Part shown: piece after piece, positions 1 to 6,908 of the stretch
How the letters are laid out: each line of letters starts with the position of its first letter
Numbering within the stretch: position 1 is the first letter of the stretch
NCBI RefSeq assembly: GCF_002884445.1
Contig: NZ_KZ614144.1
Location: 6,209,920 to 6,273,919 of the forward strand
DNA: 64,000 nucleotides
Source: Paenibacillus castaneae
Lineage (GTDB): Bacteria; Bacillota; Bacilli; Paenibacillales; Paenibacillaceae
Direction of reading: 5' to 3'
Notes under the pieces: generated by a model
Seen by the model: the letters and a program-made list of their open reading frames with translations, nothing else
What the model was told of the DNA's origin: nothing
The model's database searches: none
Made by a program: the position numbers and the translations under genes

Positions 1-528
1 AAGCTCTGTTATTAAAATTTGCATAATCATCGCAATAAATTGTCTGGTTGCCATAATATAATTTAAAGTCCTGATTTCTCCCTTTTGTTCTCTTCTTCTC
101 AAGAACTGGGCAAATAATTCGGTTTGTTTCTTAATCATGTCCGAGAACTCTTCCTGCTGCTCCAGATCAAGCAAATCGCTGACACGAACCATAATTCGCA
201 AAATATCTATATCCGCCATAAATACTTCATAGAACCGTCTGCTAAACGTTAGCAAAGCATCTCTCAGCTTAAGTTCTTCAATGGATTGAGTTGCAATTTG
301 AAGCTCATACTTGCGACGCACCATGCTCTCCTGCAAAAGAACAGATAAAATTTCTCGTTTTCCGCCAGGAAAATAATGATACAGAATGCCGTCGCCTTTG
401 CCTATTTGTTTATTTATTTCTCGTACTGGCGTACCGTCATAGCCTCTTTCTGCAAACAGTGTCTTTGCTGCCTCCAGCAGCTTCTCTCGCGTCTCCGTAG
501 CTTGTTCTTTCCTTGTCGTACGCTCCAA
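1..528 (-). CDS. TetR/AcrR family regulator (3' end outside window)
   Basis: Reading the minus strand from a TTG at 528 gives 176 open codons that run off the left edge, so the C-terminus is missing. The N-terminus (residues about 8-55) is a TetR helix-turn-helix: a helix ending LFAERGYDG, then the recognition segment with GDGILYHYFPGGK. An AGGAGG lies 8 bases before the TTG, which fixes this start. The rest is the helical ligand-binding half, with no recognisable ligand. An imperfect 20-bp palindrome just upstream (549-568) could be its own operator. The regulated gene would be itself or something left of the window. Family assignment is confident; target and ligand are unknown. Confidence 0.85.
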   Translation of the reverse strand, partial: MERTTRKEQATETREKLLEAAKTLFAERGYDGTPVREINKQIGKGDGILYHYFPGGKREILSVLLQESMVRRKYELQIATQSIEELKLRDALLTFSRRFYEVFMADIDILRIMVRVSDLLDLEQQEEFSDMIKKQTELFAQFLRRREQKGEIRTLNYIMATRQFIAMIMQILITEL

Positions 529-548
529 CTTAACATCCTCCTTGCCCA

Positions 549-568
549 TTGATTAAACGTTTGTTCAA
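549..568. promoter_or_regulatory. Palindrome upstream of the TetR gene, candidate operator
   Basis: TTGATTAAACGTTTGTTCAA is an inverted repeat centred on AAACGTTT, with matching TTGA/TCAA ends and a two-base mismatch in each arm. It lies 21 bases before the TetR start codon, where an autorepressor would bind. The role is inferred from position and symmetry. Confidence 0.45.
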
Positions 569-628
569 CCAATTATAGAGTCCATTACATTCATTGTCAA
601 TTTAGAAACAAGCCTAACCTTGACCTGT

Positions 629-1030
629 TTACAAAACAATCTTCATTTTTTGAACGAGCTCAGACATGGTCTGATTTCTTAAATGTTGTTCCATCTTTTC
701 TTCTGCCGATAATACCACCACCTGAATAGGGCATTCCGGTCCATGATCCAAGCTGCAATCGAACAAAGAAGCCGTTCCTTCGATGGCGTGAATAATATCA
801 AGGAATGAAATTTGTTCCCAATTCCGTTTTAGCCTATACCCGCCATTGGCACCTGAAGCCGATTCAATCATTCCCGCTTTAACAAGCTTCGTTAATATTT
901 TGGACAAATAGGTAGGGGAAACGTCTTGACGCTCCGCCAGCTGCTGTACACTGACAGGTTTATCTGGAGTAGCCGCCGCAAGAAAGAGCATGGTGTGAAG
1001 AGCATAATTCGTAGCCTTCGAATATTTCAT
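629..1030 (-). CDS. Rrf2 family transcriptional regulator
   Basis: The 133-residue protein has the Rrf2 layout: an N-terminal winged helix starting MKYSKATNYALH, the recognition part with SPTYLSKILTKLVKAG, the wing with GANGGYRL, and a C-terminal dimerisation helix. Two cysteines (in FDCSLDHGPEC) sit where Fe-S or redox-sensing members carry ligands. The usual third cysteine of NsrR and IscR is not seen, so the ligand is open; CymR-like proteins have no cluster. The gene lies back to back with the persulfide operon beginning at 1337, sharing a 306-bp intergenic region, so a sulfur-linked or redox role is plausible. Family certain, regulon inferred. Confidence 0.88.
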   Translation of the reverse strand: MKYSKATNYALHTMLFLAAATPDKPVSVQQLAERQDVSPTYLSKILTKLVKAGMIESASGANGGYRLKRNWEQISFLDIIHAIEGTASLFDCSLDHGPECPIQVVVLSAEEKMEQHLRNQTMSELVQKMKIVL

Positions 1031-1178
1031 CCTACATCATCTTCCTCAATACAAGATTTTATATATCCATAATAGATTTTATATAGAAGCTTCGTCAAGT
1101 ATCATGCTCTTCTTAATTCTACCCTAATTATGTATTTGTTCTGTCAGCAACAGTATTCTTGTCACTCTGATAGCGAAC

Positions 1179-1207
1179 TTGACATTATACCCCCCTGGGT
1201 ATATGAT
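1179..1207 (+). promoter_or_regulatory. Sigma-A promoter of persulfide operon with operator in its spacer
   Basis: TTGACA (1179-1184) and TATGAT (1202-1207) are separated by exactly 17 bases. The spacer contains most of the palindrome ATACCCCCCTGGGTAT (1187-1202), so a repressor bound there would block RNA polymerase. The promoter is 130 bases before the first gene. Confidence 0.8.
1187..1202. promoter_or_regulatory. CstR/CsoR-type operator 1
   Basis: ATACCCCCCTGGGTAT has the ATACCC-N4-GGGTAT form typical of CsoR-family (DUF156) sites, including persulfide-sensing CstR. It lies within the promoter spacer. Confidence 0.7.
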
Positions 1208-1294
1208 TGGTTTACAAATGGATAACGGGACATCGTTGTTCAATTGTTAGCAGTACGTATTTTATTGAAGCAAGAAAATTTTTTTGCGAATAAT

Positions 1295-1310
1295 ATACCC
1301 CATGGGGTAT
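1295..1310. promoter_or_regulatory. CstR/CsoR-type operator 2 (perfect palindrome)
   Basis: ATACCCCATGGGGTAT is a perfect 16-bp palindrome just upstream of the Shine-Dalgarno of the first operon gene. It is the best of the three copies. Confidence 0.75.
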
Positions 1311-1336
1311 TATAAAAAATTTGGAGGAGAGCATAA

Positions 1337-1816
1337 ATGTCTGAAAAGAAAAAAACAACCATTGTATTATTTAGCGGTGACTATGATAAGGCAATGGCAG
1401 CTTATATTATTGCAAACGGGGCAGCGGCTTATGATCATGAGGTTATCATCTTCCATACATTCTGGGGGCTAAATGCTTTACGTAAGGATGAGCCATTGAC
1501 CTTGAATAAGGGATTCCTAGAAAAAATGTTTGCGAAAATGATGCCTAAAGGTGCCGATAAAATGGGATTATCCAATATGAACTTCGCTGGAATGGGCCCC
1601 AAAATGATTAAGCATGTTATGAAAAAGCATAATGCGATGACTCTTCCTCAATTAATTGAGATGGCACAGGAACAAGAGGTGAAGCTAATCGCCTGCACAA
1701 TGACAATGGATTTATTAGGTTTGCAGCAAGCAGAACTACTAGATGGAATTGAATATGCAGGTGTGGCAGCTTATCTGGCAGATGCCGAGAACGGTAATGT
1801 TAACTTATTTATCTAA
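1337..1816 (+). CDS. yrkE: DsrE/DsrF/DrsH-like sulfurtransferase-family protein (YrkE-like)
   Basis: A 159-residue protein of the DsrE-like family found with TusA and rhodanese genes. It has the Rossmann-like opening TIVLFSGDYDKAMAAYIIANGA, the FHTFWGLNALR segment, and the conserved C-terminal cysteine in LIACTMTMDLLGL, which in this family accepts a persulfide. GGAGGAG before ATG 1337 supports the start. It is the first gene of a five-gene plus-strand operon with the same order as Bacillus subtilis yrkE-F-H-I-J. Probable role: cytosolic persulfide carrier in sulfide or persulfide detoxification. Regulation is probably by a CstR-type repressor through the upstream palindromes. Confidence 0.85.
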   Translation: MSEKKKTTIVLFSGDYDKAMAAYIIANGAAAYDHEVIIFHTFWGLNALRKDEPLTLNKGFLEKMFAKMMPKGADKMGLSNMNFAGMGPKMIKHVMKKHNAMTLPQLIEMAQEQEVKLIACTMTMDLLGLQQAELLDGIEYAGVAAYLADAENGNVNLFI

Positions 1817-1832
1817 GTAAAGGAGGGATTAC

Positions 1833-1871
1833 ATGGGCGGCAGGCTTGAATGTAATGGGCCCAAAGTGTAA
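1833..1871 (+). other. 12-codon open frame with strong ribosome binding site
   Basis: AAAGGAGGG followed by ATG at 1833 opens a frame of only 12 codons (MGGRLECNGPKV) ending with TAA at 1869-1871. It sits between the DsrE gene and operator 3. It could be a leader peptide, the stub of a lost gene, or chance. The cysteine within CNGP is suggestive in a sulfur operon but proves nothing. Confidence 0.3.
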
Positions 1872-1889
1872 ATTTTTTTGCCCATTCCC

Positions 1890-1905
1890 ATACCCCGTTG
1901 GGTAT
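1890..1905. promoter_or_regulatory. CstR/CsoR-type operator 3 (intra-operon)
   Basis: ATACCCCGTTGGGTAT is the third palindrome of the same type, 22 bases before the TusA-rhodanese start codon. TTGCCC and a TATA-rich stretch flank it, so an internal regulated promoter is possible although the spacing is not ideal. Confidence 0.65.
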
Positions 1906-1927
1906 ATAAATAATAGGAGGGAAATAC

Positions 1928-2494
1928 ATGATTAAATCAAATTCAGTACTAGATGCAAAGGGCTTGGCATGTCCAATGCCCATTGTAAAAACAAAAAAAG
2001 CGATGAGCAGCTTAGAAGCAGGAGCCGTGTTGGAAATCCAAGCGACAGATAAAGGGTCAACTGCTGACTTGAAGGCTTGGGCTGAAAGTACGGGGCAACA
2101 ATATTTAGGCACCGTTGAAGAAGGATCGGTTTTGAAACATTACTTGAGGAAATCAAGCGGAGAAGAACAAATAGAAAAGAAACATAAACATGTTATTTCA
2201 AATAATGAGCTTATTGCGCAATTAGAAACGAACAAAAATACGATTGTGCTTGATGTCCGCGAATCAGCTGAGTATGCCTTTCATCATATTCCTAATGCTA
2301 AATCGCTTCCTTTAGAAGAACTGGAAGATCGTCTAAGTGAAATGAACCAGGATGATGAAATATATGTCATATGCCGCACAGGCAGCCGAAGCGACTTAGC
2401 AGCGCAGAAACTAACGTCGGCAGGCTTCAAGCAAGTAATCAATGTTATTCCTGGGATGAGTAAATGGGAAGGCGCTGTAGAGTCCACATTATGA
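1928..2494 (+). CDS. yrkF: TusA-rhodanese fusion sulfurtransferase (YrkF-like)
   Basis: 188 residues in two domains. Residues 1-77 are TusA-like, with the DAKGLACPMP motif and acceptor Cys15. Residues about 92-188 are a rhodanese domain ending in the active-site loop VICRTGSRS, with Cys149. Both domains can carry persulfide sulfur, so the protein would relay sulfane sulfur between partners such as the DsrE-like protein and the downstream MBL enzyme. TAGGAGGG precedes the ATG, and operator 3 lies directly upstream. The first 25 residues closely resemble the stand-alone TusA gene at 3683, which suggests duplication within the operon. Confidence 0.9.
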   Translation: MIKSNSVLDAKGLACPMPIVKTKKAMSSLEAGAVLEIQATDKGSTADLKAWAESTGQQYLGTVEEGSVLKHYLRKSSGEEQIEKKHKHVISNNELIAQLETNKNTIVLDVRESAEYAFHHIPNAKSLPLEELEDRLSEMNQDDEIYVICRTGSRSDLAAQKLTSAGFKQVINVIPGMSKWEGAVESTL

Positions 2495-2506
2495 GGAGGA
2501 AAACTT

Positions 2507-3634
2507 GTGTCAGTAAATGAAATGACAGCTAAAGAGGTTGCGAGAAAAGTTATTCATAAAGATGAACTGTTTATTTTGGATGTGCGGAATGAAAGTGATT
2601 TTAACGATTGGAAGATAGAAGGGGAGAACATTGCAGTTATGAATACCCCTTACTTTGATTTACTTGATGGTGTAGAGGAAATCTTGGACAAAATTCCAGC
2701 TGATAAAGAAGTATTAGTCGTTTGTGCGAAAGAAGGCTCATCCCTTCTAATTGCTGAAATGTTGTCAGATGCCGGGCGTTCGGTGTCCTATTTAAAGGGC
2801 GGAATGAAAGCATGGAGCGAGCATTTAGAACCCGTTAAAATCGGAGATTTGAGTAATGGCGGCGTTATTTATCAGTTTGTACGTCTGGGCAAAGGATGTT
2901 TATCTTACATGGTCGTTTCCGATGGTGAGGCAGCCATTATCGACTCTACAAGAATGACCGATGTTTATCTCGAATTTGCGGATCATATCGATGCCACAAT
3001 CACTCATGTTCTAGACACACATTTGCATGCGGATCACATTTCAGGCGGCAGACAAATTGCAAAAAAAACGAATGCGGCCTATTGGTTGCCTCCTAAGGAT
3101 GCAGCAGAAGTTCAATTTGAGTACCAGCCATTAGAAGACGGGAATGTTGTGACAATCGGGAATACAGCTATAGCTATTCATGCTTTATATTCTCCTGGCC
3201 ATACCATTGGTTCTACATCATTTGTTATCGATGAGAAGTATTTGCTCTCTGGAGACATTTTATTCATTGATTCCATAGGCAGACCTGACCTTGCTGGATT
3301 AGCGGAGGACTGGGTGGGAGATTTAAGAGAAACGCTTTATAGTCGTTACAGACAATTATCAGATGAATTAATTGTATTGCCTTCTCACTTTATGATTATT
3401 GAAGAATTGAATGACAATGGCAGTGTTGCTAGGAAGTTAGGTACGTTACTTGCGGAAAATCACGGCTTAAACATGACAGATGAGAAAGAGTTTAGAGCAA
3501 TGGTTACAGGAAATTTACCTCCGCAGCCACATGCATACCAAGAAATCCGTGAAACAAATATGGGAAAAATCACTCCAGATAATGAAAAACAACGGGAGAT
3601 GGAAATCGGGCCTAATCGTTGTGCCGTTCGTTAA
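2507..3634 (+). CDS. yrkH: Rhodanese-MBL-fold protein, probable persulfide dioxygenase (CstB/YrkH-like)
   Basis: 375 residues starting at GTG 2507, with AGGAGG upstream. Residues 1-110 form a rhodanese-like domain with Cys73 in VVCAKEGS. Residues 115-375 are a metallo-beta-lactamase fold of the ETHE1 persulfide dioxygenase type: THLHADH (His172, His174, Asp176, His177), a later SPGHTIGS histidine, and SGDILF with the metal-bridging aspartate. The expected reaction is oxidation of low-molecular-weight persulfide to sulfite, which the TauE-type exporter downstream could remove. Staphylococcal CstB has a different domain order. Function inferred from motifs and operon context. Confidence 0.87.
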   Translation: MSVNEMTAKEVARKVIHKDELFILDVRNESDFNDWKIEGENIAVMNTPYFDLLDGVEEILDKIPADKEVLVVCAKEGSSLLIAEMLSDAGRSVSYLKGGMKAWSEHLEPVKIGDLSNGGVIYQFVRLGKGCLSYMVVSDGEAAIIDSTRMTDVYLEFADHIDATITHVLDTHLHADHISGGRQIAKKTNAAYWLPPKDAAEVQFEYQPLEDGNVVTIGNTAIAIHALYSPGHTIGSTSFVIDEKYLLSGDILFIDSIGRPDLAGLAEDWVGDLRETLYSRYRQLSDELIVLPSHFMIIEELNDNGSVARKLGTLLAENHGLNMTDEKEFRAMVTGNLPPQPHAYQEIRETNMGKITPDNEKQREMEIGPNRCAVR

Positions 3635-3682
3635 TAGCAGCACAGCTATACTAATAACGCTATAAATAGAGGAGAAATGAAG

Positions 3683-3910
3683 ATGAATGCACATAAAGTA
3701 TTAGACGCGCAGGGACTAGCTTGTCCAATGCCGATTGTAAAAACAAAGAAAGCAATGAATGAACTGCAAACGGGTCAAGTGCTAGAAATACATGCAACTG
3801 ATAAAGGAGCTAAGGCAGACTTAGCTGCTTGGTCGAAATCGGGAGGACATGAATGGTTACAATCTACCGAAGAGAATGGCGTATTTAAGTTTTGGATTAA
3901 AAAAGGCTGA
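3683..3910 (+). CDS. yrkI: TusA-family sulfur carrier protein (YrkI-like)
   Basis: A 75-residue single-domain TusA protein with the motif AQGLACPMP containing the acceptor cysteine, followed by KTKKAM and ATDKGAKADLAAW. ATG 3683 is preferred over the in-frame ATG at 3677, because AGAGGAG lies 8 bases before 3683 but only 2 before 3677. It is fourth in the persulfide operon and is followed by a hairpin and then the exporter. Role: small cytosolic sulfane-sulfur carrier. Confidence 0.88.
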   Translation: MNAHKVLDAQGLACPMPIVKTKKAMNELQTGQVLEIHATDKGAKADLAAWSKSGGHEWLQSTEENGVFKFWIKKG

Positions 3911-3911
3911 T

Positions 3912-3944
3912 AAAGAAAAGGGAGCCCGCGTGGTTCCCTTCTTT
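3912..3944 (+). terminator. Hairpin between tusA and tauE genes (attenuator-like)
   Basis: AAAGAAAAGGGAGCC pairs with GGTTCCCTTCTTT around a short loop. It is a stable stem with only a short T-rich tail, so it may reduce rather than stop read-through into the exporter gene, or protect the upstream mRNA. Confidence 0.5.
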
Positions 3945-3962
3945 ATATGAAGGAGAATTATT

Positions 3963-4742
3963 ATGGACTTTACATTTATCATTACCATCTTCTTAATCGG
4001 ATTTATTGGTTCATATATTTCTGGAATGCTCGGTATAGGTGGATCTATTATTAAGTACCCCATGCTTTTATATATACCGCCCCTATTCGGGCTGGTCGCA
4101 TTCAGCTCGCACCAAGTGTCTGGGATAAGTGCTGTCCAAGTGTTATTTGCTTCGATTGCCGGTGTCTGGGCTTATCGCAAAGGCGGATATTTAAATAAAT
4201 CAGTCATTATATATATGGGTGGCGCGGTGTTAATCGGCAGCGTGATAGGAAGCTTTGGATCACAGTCCATGTCTGAAAACGGTATTAATATTGTCTATGG
4301 CGTACTGGCCTTAATAGCAGCAGTCATGATGTTTATTCCGAAGAGAGGGTTAGATGATACTCCATTAGATAAGGTAACCTTTAACAAGTGGCTTGCTGCG
4401 ATTTTAGCTTTCATCGTAGGACTGGGTTCAGGTGTCGTTGGTGCTGCAGGGGGCTTCCTATTAGTGCCGATTATGCTCGTTGTCTTAAAAATTCCAACAA
4501 GGGTCACAATCGCATCTTCCCTTGCGATCACCTTTATCTCATCAATTGGAGCAACTGTGGGAAAAATAACGACAGGCCAAGTTGATTATTACCCCGCCTT
4601 AATCATGGTAGCTGCCAGCATAATCGCATCTCCTCTGGGAGCAATAGCCGGCAAAAAAATGAACACAAAGATTCTTCAAATCATTTTGGCACTTCTTATT
4701 TTAGCTACAGCCATAAAGATTTGGATCGGTATTTTAGATTAA
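3963..4742 (+). CDS. yrkJ: TauE/SafE family membrane exporter (YrkJ-like)
   Basis: 259 residues, mostly membrane-spanning, with the two-repeat TauE/SafE (DUF81) pattern. The first repeat has GFIGSYISGMLGIGGSIIKYP and the second has VGLGSGVVGAAGGFLLVP; both are the Gly-rich re-entrant motifs of the family. About eight membrane helices are expected. As the last gene of a persulfide-oxidising operon it probably exports sulfite or another sulfur oxyanion. AAGGAG lies upstream of ATG 3963. Substrate inferred from context. Confidence 0.87.
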   Translation: MDFTFIITIFLIGFIGSYISGMLGIGGSIIKYPMLLYIPPLFGLVAFSSHQVSGISAVQVLFASIAGVWAYRKGGYLNKSVIIYMGGAVLIGSVIGSFGSQSMSENGINIVYGVLALIAAVMMFIPKRGLDDTPLDKVTFNKWLAAILAFIVGLGSGVVGAAGGFLLVPIMLVVLKIPTRVTIASSLAITFISSIGATVGKITTGQVDYYPALIMVAASIIASPLGAIAGKKMNTKILQIILALLILATAIKIWIGILD

Positions 4743-4768
4743 GATTTGTTTTATGCAGTACTACTAGA

Positions 4769-4828
4769 GCTGTCAAAAGGTAATAAATCCTTGAGTTACC
4801 CTTCATGGTTTATCACTTTTTGGACAGC
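4769..4828. terminator. Long imperfect inverted repeat between convergent genes
   Basis: GCTGTCAAAAGGTAATAAATCC is nearly complementary to the segment ending at 4828, leaving a loop of about 18 bases. It lies between the convergent exporter and DMT genes and most likely terminates both. Its structure also resembles a miniature inverted-repeat element, but no flanking target duplication is evident. Confidence 0.5.
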
Positions 4829-4866
4829 CCTTTCTATAAGGATTTCTTCATATGAGCTTATATCCA

Positions 4867-5763
4867 CTATTTTTCTTGGTATATTGGTGATTTCTTGACG
4901 CTTCGGCGTAATTTCGGAAGGCTCAACAATAAGAGTCCCGCCACAAAAATGAGTGTACCGCTAATAATATAGATAGTAATAGGGTCTTTGAAAAATATAT
5001 ATGACCACAATATCGTGAAAAGGACGGTACAGTTGCCAACAATCGCAACGACTGCGAAGGGCACCCGCTTGATGGCTTCTGCGAACCAGAAAAAGCTGAG
5101 TCCTGTAATTACGCCAAGCAGCACCAAAGCTCCCCATGCCCATGCCGTTATCGGGCCAATAAATCCGTGAGACTGAACCGGTATCGGAACAGTGACGATT
5201 AATGTACTCAATAAGAAAACAGATAAGTTCATATTACCGTTGTCCATTGTCTCCAGCAGCTTACGCTGGCTTAATACATGTACGGCAGCGCCGATACCTG
5301 CAAGTGTGAACAGCAGCGTCGTTAAACCACTTCCATGCACCAGCTCATCAAGCGGTGTGCCGTTCCAGCCGACAATGATGACGCCAGCAACGCAAAACGC
5401 AGCGGAAATCCATCCGCGCGTCGATATTTTCTCCTTGAATAACAATGCCGCTGCAAATAAAAGGACGACCGTCTGAACAGGCTGAACGAGAATATTACCG
5501 TAGGAATATCCGATTTTTATAGCTATATTTTCAAACATATAATTAACTGCTTTCCCTATTGCGCCTAGCCAGATCCATTTCATCCCAAAGCGGAGCTGGA
5601 TCTTGCCATCCCGAATAAACAGATAAATGCCAAGACAAATGACGCCGAAAAAAAAGCGTGCGAACGAAATAATGGCGCTGTCCACCATCGTCGACGCCGC
5701 TTTGACGAGAACCCCAACAAAGCTCCATGCCAATGTCGCCAGAAGGAGCAGAATATAACTCAA
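4867..5763 (-). CDS. DMT superfamily (EamA) transporter
   Basis: 298 residues with ten predicted hydrophobic helices in two EamA repeats, typical length for the family. The N-terminal repeat begins ILLLLATLAWSFVGVLVKAA; the C-terminal repeat includes the WFAEAIKRVPFAVVAIVGNCTVLFTILWSYIFF region with the usual FKDPIT after it. The start is TTG 5763, with AGAAGG about 10 bases upstream. A positively charged tail (LRRSVKKSP) is on the inside. The substrate cannot be read from sequence. It lies downstream of the epimerase gene on the same strand but behind that gene's terminator. Confidence 0.85.
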   Translation of the reverse strand: MSYILLLLATLAWSFVGVLVKAASTMVDSAIISFARFFFGVICLGIYLFIRDGKIQLRFGMKWIWLGAIGKAVNYMFENIAIKIGYSYGNILVQPVQTVVLLFAAALLFKEKISTRGWISAAFCVAGVIIVGWNGTPLDELVHGSGLTTLLFTLAGIGAAVHVLSQRKLLETMDNGNMNLSVFLLSTLIVTVPIPVQSHGFIGPITAWAWGALVLLGVITGLSFFWFAEAIKRVPFAVVAIVGNCTVLFTILWSYIFFKDPITIYIISGTLIFVAGLLLLSLPKLRRSVKKSPIYQEK

Positions 5764-5792
5764 GCAGGTGCACCTTCTTCGCTAATATAATA

Positions 5793-5837
5793 AAGAGGCT
5801 GCCCCTTTAAACAACTACAACATCGGGGCAACCTCTT
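5793..5837 (-). terminator. Rho-independent-type hairpin after epimerase gene
   Basis: AAGAGGCTGCCCC pairs with GGGGCAACCTCTT, a near-perfect stem 11 bases beyond the stop of the minus-strand dehydratase gene. The transcript tail is only moderately U-rich. Confidence 0.65.
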
Positions 5838-5847
5838 ATGAAATCCA

Positions 5848-6708
5848 TTACTTGCTTAGTTGCTCGCGCCATTTGTATTTCGGCTCCCAGCCGAGTAATT
5901 TCATTGCTTTCTCGCTATTGAGCAACGCTTCATGTCCTTCAAGCGGTGCACGGAAGTCAGTCACTTCTGGATAACGCGCGGCCATTAGCTCACGGCTTGG
6001 AACAGCCATGCTCGTCTCATTCGATCCGAGATTAAGCGCAACAGAGCCTAGTCCTTCTGCTTCAATGGCAAGACGGCAAGCTTCTGCAACATCACGGGTA
6101 TCGATGTAGCTCCACAGAATCCGTTCACGCTCTTCTGGGTTATTAATCCACGATGGGAACCGTTCATACCATTCCGGTGGAATAACGTTGCCAAGACGAA
6201 GCGATACAACCTGAATGCCGGATCTGCGGTAGAACATATCAGCAGTTAACTCGCCTACCACTTTGGACAAACCGTAGCTGTCCTGCGGCAATTGCGGATG
6301 TGCTTCATCCATTGGCACATATTGCGGACCGAACGGATGAACCGCGAAGCAAATACCGTACGAAGATTCACTTGAGGCGACAACTGCTTTTTTGATCCCG
6401 AGCCCTGAAGCCGCTTCCAAAACGTTGTATGTAGACATAACGTTATTGCGGTAAGTCACTTCAGGCGGTACCATACCCGCCCGTGGAATTGCTGCCATAT
6501 GAACGACTGCATCCGCCCCGGCTAACGCGCCATAGGTTTGGCCCAAATCTTCAAGATTCACGATGAGCGTCGGGCATATTTGCTCCTCCGGTTGGCGCGT
6601 ATCTACGTTCAGAACCTCATAGCCATGTTCAACCAAATGCTTGACAACCCATTTGCCCAGCATACCGCTTCCACCAGTTACAACTACTTTCTTAACTTTA
6701 TTAGTCAT
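5848..6708 (-). CDS. NAD-dependent epimerase/dehydratase family protein
   Basis: 286-residue extended short-chain dehydrogenase. The N-terminal nucleotide site is VTGGSGMLGKWVVKHL (TGxxGxxG), the acidic residue ending beta-2 is in VDTRQ, and the catalytic Ser/Tyr-Lys part is SSESSYG followed by DSYGLSKVVGE (YxxxK). The C-terminal lobe with DTRDVAEACRLAIE is typical of sugar-nucleotide epimerases. GGGAGGGG precedes the ATG. The substrate is unknown. No polysaccharide genes flank it, so it is probably a stand-alone metabolic enzyme. Confidence 0.87.
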   Translation of the reverse strand: MTNKVKKVVVTGGSGMLGKWVVKHLVEHGYEVLNVDTRQPEEQICPTLIVNLEDLGQTYGALAGADAVVHMAAIPRAGMVPPEVTYRNNVMSTYNVLEAASGLGIKKAVVASSESSYGICFAVHPFGPQYVPMDEAHPQLPQDSYGLSKVVGELTADMFYRRSGIQVVSLRLGNVIPPEWYERFPSWINNPEERERILWSYIDTRDVAEACRLAIEAEGLGSVALNLGSNETSMAVPSRELMAARYPEVTDFRAPLEGHEALLNSEKAMKLLGWEPKYKWREQLSK

Positions 6709-6836
6709 TTAATCTTCCCCTCCCATTATAGATTTAGATTAGCAGACTTTGTTTAATCGGTAAACAATCATTTGATCCATCATAACTTTTGTGTGCTGTG
6801 TATTCGTCAAATCACTGCTATTCGAATGGAAATGGG

Positions 6837-6867
6837 AAGAACCGCTTCTTTTTCAGAAGCGGTTCTT
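6837..6867. terminator. Hairpin downstream of MFS gene
   Basis: AAGAACCGCTTCT pairs with AGAAGCGGTTCTT around a T-rich loop, a perfect 13-bp stem 41 bases past the MFS stop codon. Confidence 0.65.
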
Positions 6868-6908
6868 TGTTTGAGGGAAGATCTGGTTGCAGCCAAGCTG
6901 GCGTCTTC

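Larger units (their letters stand above)
1031..1336. promoter_or_regulatory. Divergent intergenic region between rrf2-like gene and persulfide operon
   Basis: No gene is seen in these 306 bases. They hold the promoter of the persulfide operon, two CstR-type palindromes (listed separately), and presumably the promoter of the Rrf2 gene reading the other way. Confidence 0.7.

Noticed and set aside
1813..2156. Minus-strand frames opposite the TusA-rhodanese gene
   Set aside because: Shadows of a gene with two clear catalytic motifs; no ribosome sites.
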